64,000 nucleotides of DNA from Deltaproteobacteria bacterium (GTDB lineage: Bacteria > DRYD01). Below, in pieces: positions 10,133 through 20,302 of the stretch; the first letter of the stretch is position 1, and each line of letters begins with the position of its first letter. The stretch is taken from assembly GCA_028276365.1 (NCBI GenBank), contig JAPYWL010000003.1, positions 1 to 64,000 on the forward strand. The letters are read 5' to 3'. The translations under genes were made by a program, and so were the position numbers. The notes below the pieces were generated by a model, which ran no database searches, was not told where the DNA came from, and was given only the letters and a program-made list of their open reading frames with translations.

Positions 10133-11557
10133 TTAAATAATATAAACACTACTTTTATCTTCAACATTCATAATATCCTTAACTTTTTCTTCCACAAAAT
10201 TAGCATCAATTACGATAGTTTTATATCTATATTTATCAATATCAAAAGAGATATCTTCTATAACCTTTTCCACAACAGCATGTAATCTCCTAGCTCCAAT
10301 GTTTTCAGTATAAGTATTCAATTTTTCAGCAATCTCAGCTATCTTATAAATAGCATCATCCGTAAATTCTAAATTAATTTCATCAGATTTTAACAACATT
10401 ACATATTGTCTTATTAAGCTACTTTCGGATTTCTTTAGAATATTATAAAAATCCTCTTTAGTTAAATTTTTTAACTTAACCCTAATAGGAAATCTACCTT
10501 GTAACTCAGGAATTAAATCAGTAGGTTTAGATATATGAAAAGCACCTGCAGCAATAAATAAAATATGATCAGTTTTAACAGGACCATACTTAGTTAATAC
10601 AACACTACCTTCTATAATAGGTAATAAATCTCTTTGTACACCCTCTCGAGAAACATCAGGACCTCTTCCAACTTCACCCTTTGATACAATTTTATCTATC
10701 TCATCTATAAATATAATTCCCAAATTCTCAGCCCTTAAAATAGCTTCCTTTTTAACTTCATCCAAATCTATCAACTTTTTAGACTCCTCAAGTTTCAAAA
10801 TTTCAATAGCTTCTTTTATTCTAACTTTCTTCTTCTTTAACTTCTTTGGACTTAACGAAGAAAATAATTCATTCATATCTATCCCATATTGATCAAAAGT
10901 TTGATTAGTTCCAGGAATAAAATAAGCTTCAATAACAGGCTTAGATTCTACATCTATTTCAATCACCATATTTTCATCTATCTCATTTCTTTTAAACTTT
11001 TCAATAAATTCTTTTCTTTTAGAATCTATTTCTAATTTTATATCTTCAGGTACACTTACATTTGAAGAAGATATATTAAATAAATTAAACAAAGGATTAT
11101 TATTAGAAGAAGAAGGATAAGGATAAATAATTTCACTTAATCTTTTAATAGCTTCTTCATAAGCTTTATCTTCAACTTTTTTCATTTTTTCTTCTTGAAC
11201 ATTCCTAAAAGCAACCTCTACTAAATCCCTAACCATACTTTCTACATCCCTACCAACATAACCAACCTCCGTATATTTAGTAGCTTCAACCTTAACAAAA
11301 GGGGCACCTATAATCTTTGCCACTCTCCTTGCTATCTCAGTTTTACCTACACCGGTAGGACCTATCATTAAAATATTCTTAGGTATAATTTCCTCTTGAT
11401 ACTCTTTAGGTACTTTTAAACGTCTATATCTATTCCTTATAGCAATAGCTATGCTCTTCTTAGCTTCTTCTTGACCTATTATATATTTATCTAATAACTC
11501 TACTATTTTTATAGGCTTTAAATCTAACATAAAACTCTCTAATAAATTTACATCCAT
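10133..11557 (-). CDS. hslU: HslU ATPase subunit of the HslUV protease
   Basis: HslU is the AAA+ unfoldase that feeds substrates into the HslV peptidase. The sequence has Walker A GPTGVGKT (66-73), pore motif GYVG (99-102), Walker B IIFIDEIDKI (281-290), and the intermediate domain between them. Length (474) is normal for the family. The end DKSSVYII plausibly provides the C-terminal tail that docks into HslV. hslV, normally directly upstream, is not here: the upstream neighbour is deoB. An AAGGAGG Shine-Dalgarno lies upstream. Confidence 0.95.
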   Translation of the reverse strand: MDVNLLESFMLDLKPIKIVELLDKYIIGQEEAKKSIAIAIRNRYRRLKVPKEYQEEIIPKNILMIGPTGVGKTEIARRVAKIIGAPFVKVEATKYTEVGYVGRDVESMVRDLVEVAFRNVQEEKMKKVEDKAYEEAIKRLSEIIYPYPSSSNNNPLFNLFNISSSNVSVPEDIKLEIDSKRKEFIEKFKRNEIDENMVIEIDVESKPVIEAYFIPGTNQTFDQYGIDMNELFSSLSPKKLKKKKVRIKEAIEILKLEESKKLIDLDEVKKEAILRAENLGIIFIDEIDKIVSKGEVGRGPDVSREGVQRDLLPIIEGSVVLTKYGPVKTDHILFIAAGAFHISKPTDLIPELQGRFPIRVKLKNLTKEDFYNILKKSESSLIRQYVMLLKSDEINLEFTDDAIYKIAEIAEKLNTYTENIGARRLHAVVEKVIEDISFDIDKYRYKTIVIDANFVEEKVKDIMNVEDKSSVYII

Positions 11558-11593
11558 ATCCTAATAAAACCTAACCTCCTTCTTTAAAACACA

Positions 11594-12847
11594 TTAAAAT
11601 AAATAACTTTCAAAAATTAAATTTAAAAAACTTTTTCCATCTATTAAATCTTTTAAATCATTTTCTAAATAGTTTTTAAAGTAATCAAAAATAGTTTTAG
11701 CTACATCACTAAAAGATTCTCTATAACCTAAATTAACTCCACTTTTAAATCTCTGATTTTTTGAATAAACAATTAATGGAGTATGTTCCCTTGTATGATC
11801 AGTAGAATTATCAGTAGGATCATTTCCATGATCAGCTACTATAAACAAAATATCATCATAACTAATACTATTAATCAATTTCATAATATTTTGATCAAAC
11901 TCAATTAATGCATTAACCATTCCAACATAATCCTGTCTATGACCATATAAAGTATCAAAATCAACTAAATTACTAAAAACTAATCCATTAAATTCTTCCT
12001 TAACTACTTCAATTGTTTTATTTAAAATACTTAAGTTACCAGATACTTTATATGATTTAGTAATAGATTTATTAGCAAAAATATCAGCTACTTTACCAAC
12101 AGCAACAACCTCTAAATTAGATTGATAAAAAATATCTAATAAAGTAGTCCTTGGTGGTAAAACAGAAAAATCTTTTCTCTTATCATTTAATCTATAATAA
12201 TTCCCATTATTCCCTGCAAATGGCCTAGCTATAACTCTAGCAGTTAAATAAATCCCACCTTTATAATTCTTAAGTAAATCAAATGCTATTTCACATATTT
12301 TATATAATTCTTCTAAACTAATTACATCAATATGGGCAGCTATTTGAAAAACACTATCTGCTGAAGTATAAACTATAGGATAACCAGTTTTAACATGTAA
12401 ATCTCCCAATTCCTTTATTATTTCAGTTCCCGACGCTACTTTATTACCTATAACTTTTCTAGCTATTCTACTTTCAAATTCACTAATTAAATCTTGTGGG
12501 AATCCATTTGGGAAAGTAGGAAATCCTTTATTAGAAATAATTCCAGCTAATTCCCAATGACCAGTTATAGTATCCTTAGCATTAGATTTTTCAGTTAGTA
12601 CTCCATAAGAAGATATAATATCTATATCAACAAATCCCAATTCTTTAGAACTTATATTTTCTTTAAATTCAATAATTTTTCCTAATCCTAATTTAGATAA
12701 ATTATAAAAATAATAAATTCCATTAGTTTTTAGGTAATTTTTTAAAGAATTAACTAACGTATTACAAGTTTTAGGATCATTAAATAAATGAGAATCTTCT
12801 TGAGCTCCAATCCCTAAACCATCTAAAACTAAAATAATTGCTTTCAT
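11594..12847 (-). CDS. deoB: Phosphopentomutase
   Basis: DeoB interconverts ribose-1- or deoxyribose-1-phosphate and the 5-phosphates in nucleoside salvage. The alkaline-phosphatase-like fold is shown by the N-terminal metal motif ILVLDGLGIGAQED, the phosphorylated-residue region DTITGHWEL, and C-terminal ADHGNDPT with DHTREHTPL, which supply further metal ligands. The 417 residues are slightly longer than typical. It overlaps nothing, but its start lies only 2 bp from the etfA stop, implying co-transcription. No clear Shine-Dalgarno is visible. Confidence 0.93.
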   Translation of the reverse strand: MKAIILVLDGLGIGAQEDSHLFNDPKTCNTLVNSLKNYLKTNGIYYFYNLSKLGLGKIIEFKENISSKELGFVDIDIISSYGVLTEKSNAKDTITGHWELAGIISNKGFPTFPNGFPQDLISEFESRIARKVIGNKVASGTEIIKELGDLHVKTGYPIVYTSADSVFQIAAHIDVISLEELYKICEIAFDLLKNYKGGIYLTARVIARPFAGNNGNYYRLNDKRKDFSVLPPRTTLLDIFYQSNLEVVAVGKVADIFANKSITKSYKVSGNLSILNKTIEVVKEEFNGLVFSNLVDFDTLYGHRQDYVGMVNALIEFDQNIMKLINSISYDDILFIVADHGNDPTDNSTDHTREHTPLIVYSKNQRFKSGVNLGYRESFSDVAKTIFDYFKNYLENDLKDLIDGKSFLNLIFESYLF

Positions 12848-12849
12848 AC

Positions 12850-13887
12850 TTAAATTTTATTATTCATCTTTTTAATTTGATCAATAATAGCAGGTAAAAT
12901 AACTTTATAATCCTCAACAATACCTATATGAGAATATTTAAAAATAGGAGCCTCTTTATCATTGTTAATAGCTACAATAACCTTAGATTTATTCATACCT
13001 GCTAAATGTTGAGTAGCTCCAGAAATTCCAACCGCAATATATAAATCAGGACTAACTGTTTTACCTGTTTGACCTATTTGTAAACTTGGATCAATCCAAC
13101 CAGCATCAACAACAGCCCTTGAAGCACCTACTGCTCCATTTAATAAATTTGCCAACTCCTTTAATAATTCAAAGCCATCTTTAGATCCTAATCCCCTACC
13201 TCCACTAACTATAACCCTTGCCTCCTCTAATTTAGGCCCCATCTTTTGAATCTTATTTATTTTATAAACACTAATATCATTAAAAATAGCTTCATAATTT
13301 ATATCTATTTCCTCAATAATAACTTCATTACTCACATCATTATTAACTAATTCAAAATTAACTAACTCAAAATAAGTTGGTTTAAAAGTTAATAAAACCT
13401 TATCTCCTCTTAAAATAAAACTACTAATACTTTTAGAACCATATGAAAAAGTTTTAAATATTATATTACTATTTATTAATTCAAAATCAAGCAAATTAGT
13501 TAAAATACCATAATTAAAATAAGAAGCAACATAAGGCGCAATTTCAGTATTAACTTCATTAGATTGCAAAGTTATAAAATTTAGTTCTTTATCTTTAGTA
13601 AATATAACTTTTAGTACCTGGATTATTAAATCCAATAAATTCTTTGGAAAATAAGATTCATTTAGATTTAAGCTTAGATTTAAAACATTAAAAAAGTAAA
13701 TTTTATCAATATTTTTCGAATTTTCCAATAACTTCATTTTATAATCTTGAGAAATATTAACTAAATTAACAATTCCTAAATAAGTTTTTTCAATTTTTAA
13801 TTTATCCTTAGCTTTATTTAAAATCGATATATCACTTAAAAAATTAACTTTATTATCTATATTTAATACTAAACTTAACATATTCAT
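12850..13887 (-). CDS. etfA: Electron transfer flavoprotein alpha subunit
   Basis: EtfA binds FAD and with EtfB shuttles electrons from dehydrogenases. The C-terminal FAD domain is clear: [52 protein letters not shown] and [12 protein letters not shown]. The N-terminal half is divergent. I chose ATG 13887; the frame extends to a TTG at 13908, but neither start has a Shine-Dalgarno. etfB is usually adjacent but is missing here. The membrane iron-sulfur oxidoreductase at 47309-49228 resembles proteins found with ETF in other bacteria and is a possible electron partner. Confidence 0.9.
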   Translation of the reverse strand: MNMLSLVLNIDNKVNFLSDISILNKAKDKLKIEKTYLGIVNLVNISQDYKMKLLENSKNIDKIYFFNVLNLSLNLNESYFPKNLLDLIIQVLKVIFTKDKELNFITLQSNEVNTEIAPYVASYFNYGILTNLLDFELINSNIIFKTFSYGSKSISSFILRGDKVLLTFKPTYFELVNFELVNNDVSNEVIIEEIDINYEAIFNDISVYKINKIQKMGPKLEEARVIVSGGRGLGSKDGFELLKELANLLNGAVGASRAVVDAGWIDPSLQIGQTGKTVSPDLYIAVGISGATQHLAGMNKSKVIVAINNDKEAPIFKYSHIGIVEDYKVILPAIIDQIKKMNNKI

Positions 13888-14012
13888 ATTTATATTATTT
13901 TTTTTCAAATAAAATAATCCTTTTAAAAAAATAAATGAAAAATTACAAATTCAAAATATATTTACTACTTTAAAAAATATATTTAATACAACAAAATTCC
14001 TATTAAACTAAA

Positions 14013-14565
14013 CTAACTTTGGTTAGATTCTAAATTATCAGACATACGGAAAAAAGCAACCAAAGCTATTACCCATCCAATAATAGCTAAAATCCCAAAT
14101 AAAATACTTCCTCCTAATACCCCTAATCCAGCATATTTAAATAAATTATCATTAGTATATTCATAAAATATATCTAAGTATTTTTTAGAGAAAAAACCGG
14201 ACAAAATAAAACTTAACCATAAAACAAATAAACCTACAAAAAACATAACCCCAAAAGCAGATTTTGCTCCAAATGAATGACCCCCGATAAAAATAGAAGC
14301 AATAGAACTAGCAGATAATATAACAAATAAAATCACACCAATAATAACAATTATAAAACTATAGATAAAATTTTTAAATATATCTCCATTATTTAATTTC
14401 TTAGAAAAATTAAAAATCCCAATTATATATGCTACAGCCCCCCCCCAACGAAATAATAGCCCCAATTAAGGGTATAAAACCTCCCACCATAGACCCTAAT
14501 AACCCAAAAGCACATAACTTCTTTTCTAAACTAATATCAACAACTTCTTGTAATTTGTTATCCAT
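14013..14565 (-). pseudogene. DUF996 family membrane protein, frame broken at a nine-G run
   Basis: A frame starts at ATG 14565 behind a perfect Shine-Dalgarno (AAAGGAGGT) and encodes a product beginning MDNKLQEVVD. It breaks at a run of nine C on the plus strand (14448-14456, nine G in the mRNA). The rest continues in the next frame (GAVAYIIGIFNFSKK) to the stop at 14013. With eight G the two parts fuse into one 183-residue protein with about five membrane segments, matching the DUF996 pattern of small integral membrane proteins of unknown function. The only start in the 3' frame is a TTG directly after a stop, without a ribosome site. Sequencing indel, real mutation or phase variation cannot be told apart here. 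Confidence 0.75.
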
Positions 14566-14706
14566 AATAAAATTATACCTCCTTTGAAATTTCTAATTTA
14601 ATTATTTTAAATCCAAAAAATAATTACTCTATAGGTATTAAATACTCTAAAAAAAAATCCTCTTTAAAAATTAATTTAAAAAGAAAAAACATCTGAAAAA
14701 AATAAT

Positions 14707-15132
14707 TTACAAGGTATCTTTATTTTTTAGTTTTTTTAAAAATTCTTCTTGAATAATAAGCATTTCGTTTGATTCAGAAAAACCACAAGAATGTAGCAAA
14801 GAATGAATTAACACTCTTAATAACTCTTCTTCATAACTAACTTTATATTTCCTTGAGTTATTATAAATAACATTTAAACAAATAAAAATAAAAATGGAAT
14901 CATCATAAATAAGAGTAATTGTATCCGTAAAATTATCAATATTAAAATACATCTTTTTTAATTCTCTTATTTTTTTAATAGATAATGTTTGTATGTATAT
15001 CTTTTTATCTTCTATTTTTTTAGCTAAATCATGATATTCACTCACAAAGTAACCCAAAATTTTATAAAATAAATTTAAAACTTTTAAATTGTTAGAATAA
15101 ATAATATTACTTTTAGCTAATTTTTTATACAT
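14707..15132 (-). CDS. ybeY: YbeY-like endoribonuclease, divergent zinc site
   Basis: YbeY is a zinc-dependent RNase for 16S rRNA maturation and quality control. The signature HSLLHSCGFSE matches the family HGxLHLxGYDH. His110 and His114 are present, but the third ligand position holds Glu120 instead of His. The family's TDVLSF motif is also degraded (TDTITLIYDD). The 141-residue length is normal. Its position directly after the pgpH-type gene, 17 bp away, follows the common phoH-pgpH-ybeY order and supports the call. Activity with the altered site is uncertain. Confidence 0.75.
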   Translation of the reverse strand: MYKKLAKSNIIYSNNLKVLNLFYKILGYFVSEYHDLAKKIEDKKIYIQTLSIKKIRELKKMYFNIDNFTDTITLIYDDSIFIFICLNVIYNNSRKYKVSYEEELLRVLIHSLLHSCGFSESNEMLIIQEEFLKKLKNKDTL

Positions 15133-15149
15133 AATTAAACTAAAGTATA

Positions 15150-17312
15150 CTAATTGTTTTTCTTAAAAGCGGGGTAAGAAATCCTTTTATGATAACTTAT
15201 AAGCAAGTATTTAATTACTTCCTGCTTTATTATATTTATATCGTTAAGAGTAATATTAGAATCAGAAAATTGATCTTCATTAAGTAGTCTATTAATAATA
15301 TTTTCTGTTAGTTTATAGATAGAATTAAAAGATATTTCATTTAAAGATCTAGAAGCAGCTTCAATACTATCACAAATCATAAGGATAACCATCTCCTTAG
15401 TATAAGGTTTAGGACCATCATATTTATAATCGTTTATATCAATCTCATATTTCTTATTTTCCTTAGCTCTCTGTAAAGCTTTAGTATAAAAATACCATAT
15501 AATAGTAGTACCATGATGAGTTCTAATAAAATCAATTAATTTTTTAGGTAATTTATATTTATTAGCAATCTCAACCCCTTTTTTAACGTGATTCTTAATA
15601 ATAAGAGCACTTAAATGAGGTTCAATTTTATCATGGGGATTCTCTTGTCCCTCTTCTAAATTTTCCGCAAAATAATTAGGTTTATCAATTTTCCCAATAT
15701 CATGATATAATGCCCCTAATTTAACCAATAAAGGATTAGCATTAATAGCTTTAGCACAATTCTCACATAACTCTGAAACCCTAACACTATGATTAAAAGT
15801 CCCCGGAGCTTTCTCCCTTAACATAGTTAATAATTCATTATTTAAATCTAATAATTCTCTTAGTTTATAATAAGATATCCCTCCTAATCCTTTCCCTAAA
15901 TAAATTATTATAAAATTACCTAAGCCAAAAACTAAAATAACCGAAATTACCCACCATAAAACATTAACAGGATTATTAAAATTAAATAAAACAAAAACTA
16001 TAATTGATAATAAGAAAAATACTAAAAACTGGTTAAATAAGCTATATGATAAGACATCCTCGTTATTATCATTAGTAAAAATAATAAAAAATAAAATAGA
16101 ACTAACAATAAAGGGAACTATAAAAGAAATATTTAACATCTCTTGATAATACAAATAATTTAACAACTCCAAAAGAACTAAAATAATTCCAAAATATACC
16201 CATGCAAATCTTATGCCAATAATATAATAAATTATAATACAAAACAATAAAAAAGGAAAAATAAAATAAACAGAATCAAAATAAAATTTAATTACCACAA
16301 CTGAATTGATAAAAATTAGAGTTATAATAAAAAATTTTAAATTCAAATCAAACAAATAATCATATTCTTCATTCTTAGCAAAAAGTTTATTAAATAAAAA
16401 CAATAATAAAATACTTAAAAGAAAAACAATAAAAGAATAAATAAATAAGTAATAAAATTGTATCTTATAAAACTTTTGATCTAAGCCCATTTTTTTTATA
16501 ATATTTAATAATTCAGGATTTATTAAAGTTTTTTTAGGTACAACTATTTCACCTTTCTTTATTTCAAAATGAGTAGGAATATTTTTTAAATATTCCCTCT
16601 GAGTTTCTAAAGTCTTTTGAATATCAAATATTTTATTAAAAATTATTAAATTAGATATTTTTTTTAATATAATCTTTTTATAAGCATTTAAATTCTGAAT
16701 TTCTTTAGGATCGTTTGATAATACAGAAATATCTAAAATACCATCAATTTCAGAAATCACTTTAGGAATATCATTAAATTCTATCCCATTTTGTAATTTT
16801 AAAATTAAATAACCTTTAATTGAATTATAAAAATACTCAACATACTCAGACTTTATAGATAAAATTAAATTAATTTCAGCTTCATTAAAATATCTTTTTA
16901 GATTATTAACATCTTTTTTAATTTGAGGTAAAAAAAATTGATCAATATTATATATATTTTTTTGAGTTTTTTTTATATCAATATAATACTCTTTTATCTG
17001 AGATATTTTTTTCAGTTTCTCCAGAGTTTCATAAGTATAACCAGAAATAAATAAATCTTTATCAGCTATAATATCAAATCTAACAACTTTCTTTATATCA
17101 TAAACATTAAATAATAAAAAATAATTTAATAAAAATAAACCAAAACTTATAAAAAAAGTATAAGCTATATTCCGATATATTTCATTATTTTTTAAATTTT
17201 TTAAAAAATTTTTTAAGCTATAGAAAAAAGTAGGGACAAATTTAAATACTATATTAAGATAATTATGTAAATTTTTATTATGAGAATCCTTAATAGAAAA
17301 ATTAGAAAACAT
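15150..17312 (-). CDS. pgpH: 7TM-HD cyclic-di-AMP phosphodiesterase (PgpH/YqfF type)
   Basis: PgpH-type proteins hydrolyse the signalling nucleotide c-di-AMP at the membrane. The 720-residue protein has an N-terminal membrane segment (about 50-70) and an extracytoplasmic region (about 75-280). A cluster of about seven membrane segments (290-475) follows. The C-terminal HD domain has FNHSVRVSELCENCA, ALYHDIGKIDKP, ENPHDKIEPH and IRTHHGTTIIWYF, which provide the metal-binding His and Asp residues. It lies between atpG and ybeY. There is no visible Shine-Dalgarno at the start. Confidence 0.92.
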   Translation of the reverse strand: MFSNFSIKDSHNKNLHNYLNIVFKFVPTFFYSLKNFLKNLKNNEIYRNIAYTFFISFGLFLLNYFLLFNVYDIKKVVRFDIIADKDLFISGYTYETLEKLKKISQIKEYYIDIKKTQKNIYNIDQFFLPQIKKDVNNLKRYFNEAEINLILSIKSEYVEYFYNSIKGYLILKLQNGIEFNDIPKVISEIDGILDISVLSNDPKEIQNLNAYKKIILKKISNLIIFNKIFDIQKTLETQREYLKNIPTHFEIKKGEIVVPKKTLINPELLNIIKKMGLDQKFYKIQFYYLFIYSFIVFLLSILLLFLFNKLFAKNEEYDYLFDLNLKFFIITLIFINSVVVIKFYFDSVYFIFPFLLFCIIIYYIIGIRFAWVYFGIILVLLELLNYLYYQEMLNISFIVPFIVSSILFFIIFTNDNNEDVLSYSLFNQFLVFFLLSIIVFVLFNFNNPVNVLWWVISVILVFGLGNFIIIYLGKGLGGISYYKLRELLDLNNELLTMLREKAPGTFNHSVRVSELCENCAKAINANPLLVKLGALYHDIGKIDKPNYFAENLEEGQENPHDKIEPHLSALIIKNHVKKGVEIANKYKLPKKLIDFIRTHHGTTIIWYFYTKALQRAKENKKYEIDINDYKYDGPKPYTKEMVILMICDSIEAASRSLNEISFNSIYKLTENIINRLLNEDQFSDSNITLNDINIIKQEVIKYLLISYHKRISYPAFKKNN

Positions 17313-17332
17313 GATAAAAAAAATAAACTTAA

Positions 17333-18208
17333 TTATTTAAGAGCTTCAACACCAGCAACTATTTCTAATAATTCCTTAGTAATAGATTCCTGTCGCTTCT
17401 TAAAGAAAAGTAATTTAAGATCCTTAATAAGATTCTCAGCATTTTCAGTTGCAGTATTCATTGCCATTAATCTTGCACTAAACTCCGATAACTTACTATC
17501 TAATATCAACTGATAAATTAAAGAATTAACATAAATTTCGAATATCTCTTGTCCAATATCATCTAAAGAAGGCTCAAATATAAAGTGATCCACATTATCA
17601 CTTTTCTCTTCCTTTATATCAATCAAACTTACATCAAAAGGTAAAAGCTTAATAGAAATAGGTAAAAACTTAGAAGGACTATAATACTTCGTATAAATTA
17701 CCTCAATTCCTGAAACTCTTTCATGTAAATTAAAAATTTCATATCTTAATCGTTTAATAAAATCAAAAGAAGGGATATCTCCAACCTTATCAAAAGTAGC
17801 AAACAAATTATAACCCCTTCTAGAAAAATAGCTAACAGCTTTTTTACCCACTGGAATAATTATTAATTTTTCCTTTAAATTAAGATACTTTTTTTCAAAA
17901 TAATTAAATATATTAGTGTTAAATGCTCCACATAAACCCTTATCCGACGTAGCAACAATTAAGCCAATTTTATCTCCTTGTTTTTCTTTAAGAATATCTA
18001 AATTCCCTAAATTCAATCTAAAATCAGTATTTCTTAATAAAACAGAAACTATTTTCTGTAGATCCTTAATATACTCTCTAAAAGGTAAAAAAGCCCTTTG
18101 AATTTTTTTTATTTTAACACTAGCAATTAACTTCATAGCTCTCGTTATTTGTTTTATATTATCTGCAGCCTTTATTCTATTCTTCAATTCTTTTAAAGCC
18201 ATTGACAT
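17333..18208 (-). CDS. atpG: F-type ATP synthase gamma subunit
   Basis: The gamma subunit is the central rotor shaft of F1. The N-terminal helix (LKNRIKAADNIKQITRAMKL), the SDKGLCGAFN motif and the C-terminal helix (SARLMAMNTATENAENLI) are all conserved. The 291-residue length is normal. Unusually, no other ATP synthase gene is next to it: def lies upstream and pgpH downstream. The Shine-Dalgarno region AAGGAGAAGGTGA is strong and partly derives from a 17-bp tandem duplication at the end of def. Confidence 0.95.
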   Translation of the reverse strand: MSMALKELKNRIKAADNIKQITRAMKLIASVKIKKIQRAFLPFREYIKDLQKIVSVLLRNTDFRLNLGNLDILKEKQGDKIGLIVATSDKGLCGAFNTNIFNYFEKKYLNLKEKLIIIPVGKKAVSYFSRRGYNLFATFDKVGDIPSFDFIKRLRYEIFNLHERVSGIEVIYTKYYSPSKFLPISIKLLPFDVSLIDIKEEKSDNVDHFIFEPSLDDIGQEIFEIYVNSLIYQLILDSKLSEFSARLMAMNTATENAENLIKDLKLLFFKKRQESITKELLEIVAGVEALK

Positions 18209-18223
18209 AAATTTTCACCTTCT

Positions 18224-18257
18224 CCTTCTCTATTTTTAATCCTTCTCTATTTTTATA
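18224..18257. repeat. 17-bp near-exact tandem duplication at the def/atpG junction
   Basis: The unit CCTTCTCTATTTTTAAT (18224-18240) is followed at once by a copy agreeing in its first 15 bases (18241-18257). On the coding strand it duplicates the end of def including its stop region, and adds a purine-rich stretch that extends the atpG Shine-Dalgarno. Confidence 0.8.
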
Positions 18258-18805
18258 GCTTTATCTAAAATCAAAACCCCATTTAAATGATCATATTCAT
18301 GCTGTATAACCCTAGCTTTAAAATCCTCATATTCCTTAATTACTTCATTTCCATTTAAATCAACATATTTTATTTTTATCTTATTGCTTCTTCTAATTAA
18401 AGCAGAAACAAAAGGAACACTTAAACACCCCTCCCAATCCTCATTAAACTGCTTAGAATATTCTATTATCTCAGGATTAATAAAAACCTCTATATCATCA
18501 AGTGATTGTATCTCCTTTTTTTCTCTCTTTACTTCTTCTCTATTATCAATATCTCTTTTTATTATAAATACTTTCATATCAAAACCAACCTGAATGGCAG
18601 ATAAACCCACCCCATCATAGTAATCCATCGTCTTAGCTAAAGATAAAATAAAATTCAAAAACTCCTCCCTCTTTATTAAATTAAGATTAACTTTCTTTGA
18701 TTTCTTTCTTAATATTTTATTAGGAACAGTAATTATATCAAAAATAATAGCTTTTTTGTTATTAATCACATTATATTTTTTTTCTTGTCCCAAAAAAGAA
18801 TCCAT
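18236..18805 (-). CDS. def: Peptide deformylase
   Basis: Def removes the N-formyl group from nascent proteins. All three motifs are present: GVGLSAIQ (65-72), EGCLS with metal ligand Cys127, and QHEYDH with His169, Glu170 and His173. At 189 residues it has about 20 extra N-terminal residues compared with typical enzymes, but the start is supported by AGGGAG just upstream. It ends 27 bp before atpG. Confidence 0.95.
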   Translation of the reverse strand: MDSFLGQEKKYNVINNKKAIIFDIITVPNKILRKKSKKVNLNLIKREEFLNFILSLAKTMDYYDGVGLSAIQVGFDMKVFIIKRDIDNREEVKREKKEIQSLDDIEVFINPEIIEYSKQFNEDWEGCLSVPFVSALIRRSNKIKIKYVDLNGNEVIKEYEDFKARVIQHEYDHLNGVLILDKAIKIEKD

Positions 18806-18847
18806 CTAATTCTCCCTGCTATTTTAAAAACTTTTTATTTTAAATAT

Positions 18848-20278
18848 TTATAAAATTTTTTTCAGCAATCTTAGATGAATATTAGAAAATCCAAAAATAT
18901 CAAGTTTAAAATCTACCTTTAAATTATTAAAAAATGGATTAGCAAAGGTAATTAAATTAATTTCCTTTACTCCCCTATCTCTTAATATATTAACAAATTC
19001 TATAAAATTAGAATCCTTATAAATAGGCAAATAAAATAAATTAACTACTTCTTTTATTTTATCTACATAATTTCTATTTAAATTAATATTCCAATTATTC
19101 ATATTAATATAACAAACTTCCCTTTTATTAATAAAATTCTTTATTTTATCCACAATTCCTATTTCTTCTAAATATGAATTAAAAAACACAAAATTAACAG
19201 AACCATTATTAAAATTAAATTTGAATCTTTTTATATCACCTTCAATATTGATTTTAAAATTAAATTCATTATAAAACCAGTTTTTCAGATCAATATAATC
19301 TCTATCTAAATCATTATTAAAATTTTCATTAATAAAATTAATAAAATTATTTACTTTATTATACTTATTTAACAAAACTTTTAAAAAATGTTCATTTTTA
19401 AGAGCATAATCAGAAATAATATTAATAGCTTCTTCTTTTAACTCATCTTTCCCTAAAACCAGCAACACATCAACTCCAGCAATTAAAGAATTAATAAGAA
19501 CATCTTTAAAATCAAAATTCTTTAAAGCCAACATATTTAAAGCATCACTAAAAACAATTCCTTTATAATCTTGTTTATTAATTAAATTTAAAATCTTCTT
19601 AGATAAAGTAGCAGGTAAATTATCAACATCTTTATAAACCACATGAGCTGTCATTACTGAATCTAAATTTTCTAAATTATTAATAAAAACATTTAATTCA
19701 TTATAATCTAAATTAGTTTCAGGCAAAGAAAGATGACTATCAGCAAAAGTAGAACCATGCCCTGGAAAATGCTTACCACAATTATAAATCCCAACCTTTT
19801 TATATCCCTTAATAAAAAACTTAGATAACTCTAAAACTTTTTTATAGTCATTAGAAAAACTTCTAACCCCTATTATTGGATTTTCTAAATTAGAATTAAC
19901 ATCCAAAACAGGAGAAAAATTCAAATTAAAACCAGCCATTTTTAAAATTAATCCATTAAAATAAGCCAACTTAAAAGCATCCTCTTTATTATTAATAACC
20001 CATTGACTACAAATAGCAGGATAATCTTCAAAATCAAACCTAAAAACTACCCCACCCTCTTGATCTATACTCCTTAACAAATTTAACCCAAATTTACTTT
20101 TATAAATCTCCTTATAATAATTATTTAAATCTTTAATTTCATCAAAATTTAGATTCTTTAAATCTTTATAAAATAAAATATATCCCGCAAAAGTATATTT
20201 AAAAACAAAATCTTTATTATCTATATCTATTAAAATTAATCTTGAAACTATATTACTTATTTCCTTTTTACTTATCAT
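18848..20278 (-). CDS. nagZ: Glycoside hydrolase family 3, NagZ-like beta-N-acetylhexosaminidase
   Basis: NagZ-type GH3 enzymes cleave GlcNAc from muropeptides during wall recycling. The signature KHFPGHG (169-175) with the Asp180-Ser-His182 acid/base dyad is diagnostic of the NagZ subgroup, and Asp245 in VFSDALNM is the expected nucleophile. The TIM-barrel part spans about 1-330. The remaining 140 residues look like a diverged second GH3 domain. No signal peptide is visible, so it may act in the cytoplasm. It lies between the DciA-like gene and def. Confidence 0.88.
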   Translation of the reverse strand: MISKKEISNIVSRLILIDIDNKDFVFKYTFAGYILFYKDLKNLNFDEIKDLNNYYKEIYKSKFGLNLLRSIDQEGGVVFRFDFEDYPAICSQWVINNKEDAFKLAYFNGLILKMAGFNLNFSPVLDVNSNLENPIIGVRSFSNDYKKVLELSKFFIKGYKKVGIYNCGKHFPGHGSTFADSHLSLPETNLDYNELNVFINNLENLDSVMTAHVVYKDVDNLPATLSKKILNLINKQDYKGIVFSDALNMLALKNFDFKDVLINSLIAGVDVLLVLGKDELKEEAINIISDYALKNEHFLKVLLNKYNKVNNFINFINENFNNDLDRDYIDLKNWFYNEFNFKINIEGDIKRFKFNFNNGSVNFVFFNSYLEEIGIVDKIKNFINKREVCYINMNNWNINLNRNYVDKIKEVVNLFYLPIYKDSNFIEFVNILRDRGVKEINLITFANPFFNNLKVDFKLDIFGFSNIHLRLLKKIL

Positions 20279-20302
20279 AACCTCTAATTTTTACACATCT
20301 TT

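Noticed and set aside
14013-14465. Independent 150-residue gene starting at TTG 14465
   Set aside because: The TTG follows a stop codon directly and has no ribosome site. The upstream frame with a strong Shine-Dalgarno continues naturally into it across the G run.
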